A DNA stretch of 64,000 nucleotides from Ruminiclostridium sp. (GTDB lineage: Bacteria > Bacillota > Clostridia > Oscillospirales > Ruminococcaceae). Every line of letters begins with the position of its first letter. The first letter of the stretch is position 1. Shown here in pieces: positions 16,906 to 24,754 of this stretch. The stretch lies in the NCBI GenBank assembly GCA_017942025.1, contig JAGAVH010000014.1, positions 1 to 64,000 of the forward strand, given 5' to 3'. Made by a program: the position numbers and the translations under genes. The notes below the pieces were generated by a model. It did no database searches. It worked only from the letters and a program-made list of their open reading frames with translations, and had not been told where the DNA came from.

Positions 16906-17964
16906 CTGGATACGTTTCTTACAATACTGATAGGAATCGGGATAATACTCGGTATTATAGCAATATTTACCTTTATATGCTTTCTTATGGTATCCACCCT
17001 TTACGAAAGCGTATTCGGCAAGCGCTTTGAAATATACGATTCTCCCTTGCTCCCCGATTTCAAGGATTATCCCGAATTACAAAGTGACCCGGTATCCTTC
17101 CCTTCAGAAAAGGGCTACAACTACAGCGGCACTATCTATTATTATAACAACGTGCCGAAATTCAAGGGACTTATAGTCTTCTCCCACGGAATATTTGACG
17201 GTCAGCTGAATTATCTGCCGGAGATAGACTATTTTGCAAAAAGAGGCTACAAGGTATTCGGCTTTGATAATACCGGCAGTCATCTGTCAGGGGGTAAATC
17301 CCTCCGTGGACTTCCCCAGTCAGCAAAGGATTTAGATACTGCTCTGAATTACGTTACAAGAGAAATAAATGCCGAAGAAAAGTTACCGCTTTTCCTCTTC
17401 GGTCATAGCTGGGGCGGTTATGCGGTATCGACGGTAAGCTGCTACAATCAGTATGATATAAAGGGCGTTTTCGTTCAGAGCGGCTTCAACAGATGCTGTG
17501 ATATGGTGGTAGCAGAGGCGGTAAAGCGCTTTGGAAAATGGATGTTTGCCCTTATGCCCTATATCAAGATGTACGAAAGAATAAAATTCGGCAAGGCGGC
17601 AGATTACACCGCAATGCAGGGTATAGCAAAGGCTACCGCAAGAGGTACGAAGTTTCTTATTCTGCACAGCCTTGACGATAAGACCATAAGCCTTACAAAC
17701 AGCGTTTTATTAAACGTTATAAAGAATGATAATATAACCCTTATTACAGAAAAGCACAAGGGACACGATTCCCTTGACAGCGACAAGGCTATTAAATATA
17801 AGAAAAGACTTGACGACAGATGCTATGACGAGCTTGGTAAGAACGCCACCAGCAGAGCAAAACGGGATTTCTATCAGAAAAACGCCGACAAAAAGGAGTA
17901 TTTCGAGATAGATTACAGACTTATGAAGCTGATAGCGGATTTTTACGAAGCCGGATGCAGATAA
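16906..17964 (+). CDS. Membrane-anchored alpha/beta hydrolase
   Basis: The alpha/beta hydrolase fold is supported by FGHSWGGYA (nucleophile-elbow Ser, GxSxGG), the oxyanion region VFSHGIFDG and a late LHSLDDKT/KGHDS pair giving the Asp and His of the triad. The first ATG (16987) has no SD. In the same frame upstream is a coherent transmembrane helix (DTFLTILIGIGIILG and onward), and AGGGGG stands 8 bases before a CTG at 16906 and 5 before an ATT at 16903. I therefore favour a rare non-ATG start, giving 352 residues with an N-terminal anchor. The substrate is unknown; lipase, esterase and peptidase functions all occur in this fold. Confidence 0.75.
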   Translation: MDTFLTILIGIGIILGIIAIFTFICFLMVSTLYESVFGKRFEIYDSPLLPDFKDYPELQSDPVSFPSEKGYNYSGTIYYYNNVPKFKGLIVFSHGIFDGQLNYLPEIDYFAKRGYKVFGFDNTGSHLSGGKSLRGLPQSAKDLDTALNYVTREINAEEKLPLFLFGHSWGGYAVSTVSCYNQYDIKGVFVQSGFNRCCDMVVAEAVKRFGKWMFALMPYIKMYERIKFGKAADYTAMQGIAKATARGTKFLILHSLDDKTISLTNSVLLNVIKNDNITLITEKHKGHDSLDSDKAIKYKKRLDDRCYDELGKNATSRAKRDFYQKNADKKEYFEIDYRLMKLIADFYEAGCR

Positions 17965-17979
17965 AACGGAGGAATTGTT

Positions 17980-18900
17980 ATGAAGGTAAAAAATTTTCTT
18001 GCATCGTTACTTATTACAACCGCTGTCCTTAATATTACAGCCTGCTCGGATGCAGGCAACGGCTCAGTAGCAGATACGACAAGTAAATCAGAAATTTCTG
18101 CAACACAGACGCCTGACAGCAAGCCTGAAACAACAAGAAATTCAGGGACAATCACCACGAAGTCACCCGAATCGGTCGCGACAAAGGATTCAGAAGCTAC
18201 AACTTCAAAAGCACCCGAAACCAATGCAACCAAGGCACCTGAAACCACTACCTCAACGGCTCCCGAAAGCGAGCCGCCGTCATCGGATACAAATAACAAT
18301 GCTGTAATATTCGCAAACCTCAGCACGGGTGAAAGCTATAACCTGTTCAACGACACAGCAATATATACCCAGTCAGACGGATGGGCGTCTATTGCTCTGG
18401 GCGGACACGATGTTGAAGGCGCGCAGGGCTGTAGCATACTCGGCGAAGTGATATTGGACGGAGTTTTATGTGCGTCAGGTTCAACCTACACTATTTATGA
18501 CAGCTATAAGCCACCAAGCTTTTTGGTGCATCTGGTGTCAGACAACGGTCCTGTAACAATAGATGACGCCAACTATCCCGACAATTTCGGAAACAGTCTT
18601 GTTTACATAGAGTATGTCGAGCCGCTTAAAGAGATAACCTTTACGCTTGATATAACCTTTGTGGGCGGCGACGGAAACACCTACCGCATCAGCGGTAAGG
18701 GTAGCGCTCCTTTTACTGCCGGTGCAGAACCGCCGCAGAGAATATATGATGAAACCTGTATGGTATGCAACGGAACAGGAAAATGCAGAGGCTGTAACGG
18801 AACAGGCTGGTTCAGTACCGTCGGAGACGGAATACGCTGTAATTCCTGCTACAGCTATAGTGGTATATGCATCGGCTGTGACGGTTACGGAAAGCATTGA
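17980..18900 (+). CDS. Lipoprotein with Ser/Thr linker and DnaJ-like CxxCxGxG domain
   Basis: A 306-residue lipoprotein: signal peptide ending in the lipobox ITAC (C22), a Ser/Thr/Pro/Glu linker (about 25-105) with repeats of APETxxTK type, a middle domain of unknown type (about 110-255), and a C-terminal cysteine domain (260-303). That domain has four CxxC units, CMVCNGTG, CRGCNGTG, CNSC and CIGCDGYG, arranged like the zinc-binding region of DnaJ. Having this module outside the cell is unusual. GGAGG precedes the ATG, and the gap to the hydrolase is 15 bp, so the two are probably co-transcribed. The function is not recognised; thiol chemistry or zinc binding at the surface is conjecture. Confidence 0.8.
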   Translation: MKVKNFLASLLITTAVLNITACSDAGNGSVADTTSKSEISATQTPDSKPETTRNSGTITTKSPESVATKDSEATTSKAPETNATKAPETTTSTAPESEPPSSDTNNNAVIFANLSTGESYNLFNDTAIYTQSDGWASIALGGHDVEGAQGCSILGEVILDGVLCASGSTYTIYDSYKPPSFLVHLVSDNGPVTIDDANYPDNFGNSLVYIEYVEPLKEITFTLDITFVGGDGNTYRISGKGSAPFTAGAEPPQRIYDETCMVCNGTGKCRGCNGTGWFSTVGDGIRCNSCYSYSGICIGCDGYGKH

Positions 18901-18925
18901 CAAGACGAATAATCTGTGATATACT
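18897..18925 (+). promoter_or_regulatory. Promoter of the CE2-type lipoprotein gene
   Basis: TTGACA (18897-18902), 17 bp, TATACT (18920-18925). The -35 box overlaps the stop codon of the preceding gene. Confidence 0.7.
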
Positions 18926-18975
18926 GTTTTTTAAGTAAAAACAACTGAGTTTAAACTTAACGAAAGGAAGTAACT

Positions 18976-20373
18976 ATGAAGTTAAAAAGATTTATTGCGG
19001 CTTTTCTCGCAGTAGCTACCATCTTCAGCGTAACAGCCTGCTCAGGTAATGAGACAAGCTCTGTTACAAGTGAAGGAAGCTCCACTACAAGCGAAGTAAG
19101 CGAGGACGAAAGCAGTAAGGAAGAATCAAGCAAGGAAGAAAGCAAGGAAGAAAGCAAGACAGAGACTTCTGCTACAGAAACCTCCGAGCCTGAAACAAGC
19201 GCTCCTGAAACCACAACAAACGAGCCTGAAACCTCAGCTCCCGAAACCACCACGACAACTACCACAGAGGCTCCCGAAACAGAGAAGCCTGAATCCACTC
19301 CTGCGGAGGGCAGTGAAATGACAGATACTATCAACACATTCAAGCTTTCAGAAGATAATGCAAAGCACATAGGCAGAACTTACACAGACAGCGAGGGAAC
19401 GGTATGGCTGTCCCACTCTGCTACTGCTCTCGAATTTACATTCACAGGCACAAAGGCGTCTGTTACAGTGTGTGAGGATATTGTTTACGGCGCAGGCAGC
19501 GAACCCAGGTTTGCTGTATATGTAGACGATGAAAGAGTACAGGATATCTTACTTAAAGAAAAGGAAAAGACCATTGACTTCTACAGCGCTGACAGCGCAA
19601 AGGAAACAAAGGTAAAGATAATCAAGCTTTCCGAAGCTGCAAACAGTATTTTCGGCGTAAAGTCTGTAAGTGCGAATACAACAGACCTCGTACCTACCGA
19701 AAAGAAGAATCTTAAAATAGAATTCATCGGCGACTCCATCACCTGCGGCTACGGTGTTGACGACGAGGTAAAGGAAAATCACTTCTCCACAGCAACCGAG
19801 GACGCTACGAGAGCCTATGCATATAAGACTGCTATGAATCTTGATGCAGATTACAGCCTCGTTTCCTTCAGCGGTCACGGCATTATCTCAGGTTATACAG
19901 GCGACGGAAAGAAACAGGATCAGCAGTTAGTTCCCCCCTTCTATGAGAAGATTGCAAGAAACTATTCCGGCAGTAAGATAGTAGAAAATGACTGGGATTT
20001 CTCACGTTTTACACCTGACATTATCGTAATCAACCTTGGTACAAACGACAATTCTTATGTAAAGAAGGTCAAGGAAAAGGAAGAAGAATATAAGGCAGGC
20101 TATATCGAATTCATCAAGCAGATAAGAAAGAATAATCCCAACGCTAAAATAATCTGCACACTTGGCATTATGGGCAACGAGCTTTTCTTCCCTATGAGAA
20201 AGGGTATCACCCAGTACAAGGAAGAATCAGGCGATACAAATGTGGAAACCGTTCTTTTATCCACACAGACAGCCGCTGACGGATATGCCGCTGACTGGCA
20301 CCCCACAGAAAAGACTCACACAAAGGCTGCCACAAGAATGACACAGTTCATCAACGAACTTTTAGCTCAGTAA
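18976..20373 (+). CDS. Lipoprotein SGNH esterase, CE2 acetylxylan esterase type
   Basis: A secreted lipoprotein (lipobox VTAC, C22) with a Ser/Thr/Glu/Pro linker (about 25-115), then a beta-sandwich domain (about 118-245) and an SGNH hydrolase domain. The catalytic Ser is S254 in GDSIT; NLGTND follows; D440 and H442 are in DWHPTEKTH. A jelly-roll before an SGNH domain with this WHP ending is the layout of carbohydrate esterase family 2, which removes acetyl groups from plant polysaccharides. Its own promoter and the downstream terminator make it monocistronic. The exact substrate is inferred from family. Confidence 0.88.
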   Translation: MKLKRFIAAFLAVATIFSVTACSGNETSSVTSEGSSTTSEVSEDESSKEESSKEESKEESKTETSATETSEPETSAPETTTNEPETSAPETTTTTTTEAPETEKPESTPAEGSEMTDTINTFKLSEDNAKHIGRTYTDSEGTVWLSHSATALEFTFTGTKASVTVCEDIVYGAGSEPRFAVYVDDERVQDILLKEKEKTIDFYSADSAKETKVKIIKLSEAANSIFGVKSVSANTTDLVPTEKKNLKIEFIGDSITCGYGVDDEVKENHFSTATEDATRAYAYKTAMNLDADYSLVSFSGHGIISGYTGDGKKQDQQLVPPFYEKIARNYSGSKIVENDWDFSRFTPDIIVINLGTNDNSYVKKVKEKEEEYKAGYIEFIKQIRKNNPNAKIICTLGIMGNELFFPMRKGITQYKEESGDTNVETVLLSTQTAADGYAADWHPTEKTHTKAATRMTQFINELLAQ

Positions 20374-20389
20374 TCCGAATATGATTATT

Positions 20390-20422
20390 ACCGCTCCGGG
20401 ACAACCACCGGGGCGGTTTTTT
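20390..20422 (+). terminator. Terminator after the CE2-type gene
   Basis: ACCGCTCCGG (20390-20399) pairs with CCGGGGCGGT (20408-20417), then a run of T. Confidence 0.9.
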
Positions 20423-20508
20423 ATGGGTATTTCTCACAGTAAACAAGCTGCTTATTTGTGCAAAAGGTATTATTTTAAGCTGTAAACGTTCTTTTCTTGT
20501 TTTTTTAA

Positions 20509-20537
20509 TTGAAAAGGGTGTTTTTTTGTGCTATACT
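20509..20537 (+). promoter_or_regulatory. Promoter of the CBM2 membrane protein gene
   Basis: TTGAAA (20509-20514), 17 bp, TATACT (20532-20537), about 35 bp before the ATG. Confidence 0.65.
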
Positions 20538-20572
20538 AATTTATATATGTTAGCTGTGGAAGGAGCATAAAT

Positions 20573-22552
20573 ATGGCGAAAAAGAAAAACAGAAGCAGAA
20601 ATCACACTGTATCTGAAAATACTAATATAAACGCATCTGCCGGCGAAATAAAAGAAGTCTCTTCCCCTGCCGAAGAAGTATCAGCAGAGGAGCTTTTCGG
20701 TGCAGACGCCATCGCACAAACGCCTGCTGAGCCTGTGCCCGAGGTAAAGGCGGAGAATACAGCACAAGCGACGGCAGAAGCTACCACCGAAACAGTAGAA
20801 GCTGCTAAAGAAACTGTAAAAGAAGCTTCTGTGGAAGACCTTTTCGGTAGTGTCACAGAAATTGCATCCGACGGCGATGAGGTTACCGAGGTAGAAGCAT
20901 TACCCGTTAACGAAGCTATGATGATATCATCCGAAACCAACGAAGCTATGCCAAGCATCGTTGTTACAGAAAATACAACAGATTTCATGCAGGTGACAGC
21001 AGGTGACGACGACTCAGCAATGCCGAGCATTGACCTTACACCTGAACTGCGCCCCTCAGAAATCAAGGCTATGGAAACTGCGGCTGTAGCCGCTTCGGTA
21101 TCGGCAGTAGGTATGGACAGCGTTCAGCCTTCCGTTACAAACAGCACAGCAATAGCAGAAGAGGCTCTGCCTATGGATGTTGTAGCTCCTGATGACACTC
21201 CTGCCGAGGAAGTTGCTTCTGCTGAAGAAGCCGCTCCTGCCGAGGAAGTTGCTTCTGCTGAAGAAGCCGCTCCTGCTGAGGAAGTTGCTTCTGCTGAAGA
21301 AGCTGCTCCTGCTGAAGAAGCTGCTCCTGCTGAAAAAGCCGCTCCTGCTGAAGAAGCGAGCACAGCAAAAACTACTGAAATCATTACAGATGACGCCGCC
21401 TATTTTGCGGCTATGGGTATTGTATCAGGTGCTGAACCGCCAAGAGATATTTCTCAGATAACAAAGCCCAGAACCATTGAAGAGGCAAGACTTTTCTACG
21501 CAAACTACCGTCCTCCCGAGAAAAAGGAAGAGGTCCAGGAAGAGCTTACTGAGCTTCCCGTTGAAGAAGAGGACGACAGCAACAAGAAAAAAGCTATTTT
21601 CTACATAATACTTGGCGCGGCGGCACTTATTGTTCTTATCGTATGCCTTGTTATGATGCTGAACTACAAGAGAGATGACGGAAGCAACTCCGTAGGCGGC
21701 AATACAAGTCAGTCAAGCTCTGTAACCGATTCAGGTACAGAATCAGAAAACGACAACGAAAACGCCACCGATACGCCTGACGCAACAGATAACCCCGAAA
21801 ACTCAGGCAACGACGAGGGTAACGAAAACCCCGAAAGCTCTGACAACAACGGAGGAAGTGAAAAGCCCTCCACCACAACCACAAAGAAGCCTTCTACTTC
21901 AACCACACCAAAGAAGCCTTCTTCCTCCACTACAACCAAGAAGCCTTCTACTACAACCACAAAGAAGCCTTCTACAACTACAGTAAATGGTGCTCCTTCA
22001 ACTCCTGCACCCGAAACGCCTTCTTCGTCGTCATCGACAACACCTGCACCTGTTCCTGATACATCCACAACCACAAGAACAGAAGCACCCGTGCCCGATA
22101 CATCCTTGACCACAACGACAAAGAAGCCTGAAACTACAACCATTACAACTACAACAACTACAACAAAGAAGCCCGAAACCACACCCAAGCCCGAAACTAC
22201 AACCACAACCAAAAAGGATGAATTCTTACCCGGCAGTGACGAAATCGAAACTCCCAGAAAGTTTATTGTAAGTACGGCTGACGCATGGGATGGCGGTGCA
22301 AATCTTACCCTTACAAACAATACAGGCAAGACAGTAACAAGCTGGACTGTAACCTTTACGGTACCAAGCGGATTCAAGCTTACAGGTAGCTGGAGCGGCG
22401 TATTTACTTTAAACGGCACTAAACTTGTTGTAACCAATCCTTCCGGCTGGAATGACAGAATTGAGCCCGGCAAGAATATATCCTTCGGCCTGCAATATAC
22501 CTGCCCCACAAAGGTAAACTTCAACAACTATTCAGTAAACGTAACATACTGA
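20573..22552 (+). CDS. Membrane-anchored protein with extracellular CBM2 domain
   Basis: A 659-residue protein without a signal peptide. Residues 1-340 are acidic and Ala/Glu-rich, with two similar short motifs (AEELFGADA, VEDLFGSVT) and an APAEEVASAEEA repeat block (about 210-263). One transmembrane helix follows (about 342-365), preceded by lysines, so the N-terminal arm should be cytoplasmic. Outside is a long Ser/Thr/Pro linker rich in TTTKKPET (about 375-555). The last 95 residues match carbohydrate-binding module family 2 with conserved Trp (DAWDGG, SWTVTF, GSWSG, PSGWND), which normally binds cellulose or xylan. It has no catalytic domain and could be a cell-surface adhesin or substrate sensor. 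It has its own promoter and terminator. Confidence 0.85.
   Translation: MAKKKNRSRNHTVSENTNINASAGEIKEVSSPAEEVSAEELFGADAIAQTPAEPVPEVKAENTAQATAEATTETVEAAKETVKEASVEDLFGSVTEIASDGDEVTEVEALPVNEAMMISSETNEAMPSIVVTENTTDFMQVTAGDDDSAMPSIDLTPELRPSEIKAMETAAVAASVSAVGMDSVQPSVTNSTAIAEEALPMDVVAPDDTPAEEVASAEEAAPAEEVASAEEAAPAEEVASAEEAAPAEEAAPAEKAAPAEEASTAKTTEIITDDAAYFAAMGIVSGAEPPRDISQITKPRTIEEARLFYANYRPPEKKEEVQEELTELPVEEEDDSNKKKAIFYIILGAAALIVLIVCLVMMLNYKRDDGSNSVGGNTSQSSSVTDSGTESENDNENATDTPDATDNPENSGNDEGNENPESSDNNGGSEKPSTTTTKKPSTSTTPKKPSSSTTTKKPSTTTTKKPSTTTVNGAPSTPAPETPSSSSSTTPAPVPDTSTTTRTEAPVPDTSLTTTTKKPETTTITTTTTTTKKPETTPKPETTTTTKKDEFLPGSDEIETPRKFIVSTADAWDGGANLTLTNNTGKTVTSWTVTFTVPSGFKLTGSWSGVFTLNGTKLVVTNPSGWNDRIEPGKNISFGLQYTCPTKVNFNNYSVNVTY
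21200..21361 (+). repeat. In-gene tandem repeat, 36 bp x3 then 18 bp x3
   Basis: Three 36-bp units start at 21200, 21236 and 21272, and three 18-bp half units at 21308, 21326 and 21344. They encode APAEEVASAEEA and APAEEA-type blocks. The near-identity at DNA level suggests recent slippage expansion, so length variation between strains is likely. Confidence 0.9.
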
Positions 22553-22566
22553 GATCATTAAAGTAT

Positions 22567-22603
22567 AAAATAATTCTGTGCCTTTATGGTGCAGAATTAT
22601 TTT
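22567..22603 (+). terminator. Terminator after the CBM2 protein gene
   Basis: 16-bp stem (22567-22582 with 22588-22603, two wobble pairs), loop TTTAT, ending in TTTT and AT-rich sequence. Confidence 0.85.
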
Positions 22604-22632
22604 AATTAAAGAAAACGAAAAGGTGATATTTT

Positions 22633-23964
22633 TTGAACGAAAAAAAGGGAAATCCCCTTGCGCTTATCCCGATAGGGGTATTCCTTGTGCTGTACCTCGG
22701 TACAGGAATAGTATTTGAATATATTTTAAAAATAGAAATGGGCTTTTACAATGTCCCGATAATTGCGGTATTTCTGATTGCAATATTTGTAGCCTGCCTT
22801 CAGAACAGAAAGCTGAACTTTGATAATAAGCTTGGAATAATGGCAAAGGGCGTCGGCGATAAGAATATAATCACAATGATACTTATATTCCTTGTTGCAG
22901 GTGTATTTGTCGGAGTGGCAGGAAGAAGCAGTGCAGAAAGTGTTGCATATTTTCTTCTTTCTGTAATACCGCCCCAGTTTGCAGTTGTGGTGCTTTTTGT
23001 CGTAAGCTGTTTTGTATCAACTGCAATGGGTACATCGGTAGGCACCATTACACTTATAGCTCCCATCGGATATGCAATATCAGCGGCATCCGGCTACTCT
23101 CTGCCTCTTTGCATAGCGTCTGTTATGGGCGGCGCAATGTTCGGCGATAATCTGTCCTTTATATCAGATACAACTATAGCCGCTTGTAACGGTCAGGGCT
23201 GTCCCATGAAAACAAAATTCAAGGAAAATTTCTTCATTGCTCTTCCTGCGGCAATCATATCCACTGTTGCCATATTCCTTGTTTCGCAGGGAGAAAATAT
23301 ATCACAGATTGAAATAAAGGACTACAACCTTATTCAGATAATCCCCTATATCTTAGTGCTTATCGGCGGCATTATCGGTATAAACGTATTTATCGTGCTG
23401 CTTATCGGCATTTTCTCAGGCGCAGTAATTATGCTTGCCACAGGCACAGTTTCCTTTATGACGCTTACCGCCAATATCGGAGGCGGCATGGCAGGAATGC
23501 TTGAAACCGCTATTGTTGCTGTACTTGTTGCCGCTTTGGGCGAGCTTATAAAAGAAAACGGCGGCTTTGACGCCCTTCTGAACCTTGCAGGCAGACTGTT
23601 CAAAACAAAGAAAACAGGTCAGGTTGGTATCGGTCTTTTGGTAGGCGTTATGGATATCGCCACCGCAAACAATACTGTAGCTATCATAATGGCAAATCCC
23701 ATAGCAAAAAAGATGTCGGAAAATTATGGCGTAAGAGCAGGCAAGACAGCATCAATACTTGATACCTTCTCCTGCATCTTTCAGGGTATTATCCCCTACG
23801 GAGCACAGATGCTGGTAGCTGTTTCAGCAGTATCGGAGCTTGGCGGAAATATAAGTGCCTTTGACATAATGCCTATGCTCTTCTACCCCTTTGCTCTGCT
23901 TTTAAGCTCACTTGTATTCATATTCTTTATCCCCGACAGAAAGACAAGAAAGGAAGAAAATTAA
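22633..23964 (+). CDS. NhaC-family Na+/H+ antiporter
   Basis: A 443-residue polytopic membrane protein of the NhaC superfamily, which exchanges Na+ (or organic ions) for protons. Family features include STAMGTSVGTI in the first half, GGAMFGDNLSFISDTTIAA, and a paired segment later (MDIATANNTVAIIMA). About 11-12 helices are predicted by eye. It starts with TTG at 22633 behind AGGTGAT. The next gene begins one base after the stop, so they are co-transcribed. Some NhaC members exchange organic anions, so the ion specificity is not certain. Confidence 0.85.
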   Translation: MNEKKGNPLALIPIGVFLVLYLGTGIVFEYILKIEMGFYNVPIIAVFLIAIFVACLQNRKLNFDNKLGIMAKGVGDKNIITMILIFLVAGVFVGVAGRSSAESVAYFLLSVIPPQFAVVVLFVVSCFVSTAMGTSVGTITLIAPIGYAISAASGYSLPLCIASVMGGAMFGDNLSFISDTTIAACNGQGCPMKTKFKENFFIALPAAIISTVAIFLVSQGENISQIEIKDYNLIQIIPYILVLIGGIIGINVFIVLLIGIFSGAVIMLATGTVSFMTLTANIGGGMAGMLETAIVAVLVAALGELIKENGGFDALLNLAGRLFKTKKTGQVGIGLLVGVMDIATANNTVAIIMANPIAKKMSENYGVRAGKTASILDTFSCIFQGIIPYGAQMLVAVSAVSELGGNISAFDIMPMLFYPFALLLSSLVFIFFIPDRKTRKEEN

Positions 23965-23965
23965 A

Positions 23966-24733
23966 ATGGATTTTTCAAAGCTCAATTTTGGTGTTGACGG
24001 CGACAGCATAACACAGCACAATCAGTGGTCATACCACGTATTCAACAATCTCGGTATGGCATCTCATCATAATGTAGCTGTGGGAAGTGCGGTATGGTAC
24101 AAAAGAACCGTCACAGTAAACGGAAAGGCTATCACTACCCAGAATTACACAGACCCTGACTTTGCAGGTATCAGCGACGGATGGGAGCCTACCGACGACG
24201 AAAACGAATTACAGAAGAGAATGAACAACTGCGCGGTAGTTCACATTCAGAAATTCATAGAAGAAGTAAAAAGCGGAGAATATCCCGTTCCCGATGTCTT
24301 TGCCTTCGCTATGGGTACAAACGACGATGTAAACTGTCTTGGCAACTCAAAAGTTGCTCTTATGGGAAAAAGTCTTGACAATAACCCCAACATCGACCTT
24401 TTTACAGAAGCGGGAGCTATGCGCTGGTGTATTCAGAAGATAATGGAGGAATATCCTCTTGCAAGAGTGTTTGTTCTCACCCCCTTACAGACAGCAAATC
24501 CTGAACATAACGAAAAGACGAAATTCCAGATAAAGACTGTTATGAGAAAGATTGCAGGTGGTATGGGAGCGCAGATGATTGATTGCTTCCACGAATGCGG
24601 TATCTGTGAAAAATTCGAGGTTATTGGCGGAGAAGGAAGATATCTCAGGGACGGACTTCATCCTAAGGAAAACGGTCAGGCACTTCAGGGTGCATATGCC
24701 ACAAAAGAAATCAGAAACAATCTGTTTTTCTGA
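23966..24733 (+). CDS. SGNH/GDSL-type hydrolase
   Basis: A 255-residue cytoplasmic SGNH hydrolase: nucleophile S14 in GDSIT, FAMGTNDD (block III Asn near 119), and D229 with H232 in DGLHP. No signal peptide is present. I chose the ATG at 23966 because AAGGAAG precedes it; longer versions would run into the antiporter gene. It lies between the antiporter and the secreted FN3 protein and is presumably in one operon with them. The substrate is unknown; intracellular deacetylation of oligosaccharides would fit the neighbourhood but is inference. Confidence 0.82.
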   Translation: MDFSKLNFGVDGDSITQHNQWSYHVFNNLGMASHHNVAVGSAVWYKRTVTVNGKAITTQNYTDPDFAGISDGWEPTDDENELQKRMNNCAVVHIQKFIEEVKSGEYPVPDVFAFAMGTNDDVNCLGNSKVALMGKSLDNNPNIDLFTEAGAMRWCIQKIMEEYPLARVFVLTPLQTANPEHNEKTKFQIKTVMRKIAGGMGAQMIDCFHECGICEKFEVIGGEGRYLRDGLHPKENGQALQGAYATKEIRNNLFF

Positions 24734-24754
24734 TAAGCTGTAAAGGAGAAAGCA

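Noticed and set aside
21200..21361. Regular repeats suggesting a CRISPR array
   Set aside because: Units are contiguous without spacers, lie in frame inside a long coding gene and encode Ala/Glu repeats.
21124..21461. Open frames on both strands through the repeat (Leu/Lys-rich, Ala/Ser-rich)
   Set aside because: These are frame shadows of the tandem repeat in the CBM2 protein gene, without ribosome sites.
21709..22527. 272-residue minus-strand open frame rich in Val
   Set aside because: It is the antisense shadow of the Thr/Pro linker and CBM2 coding sequence, which has the clear domain match.
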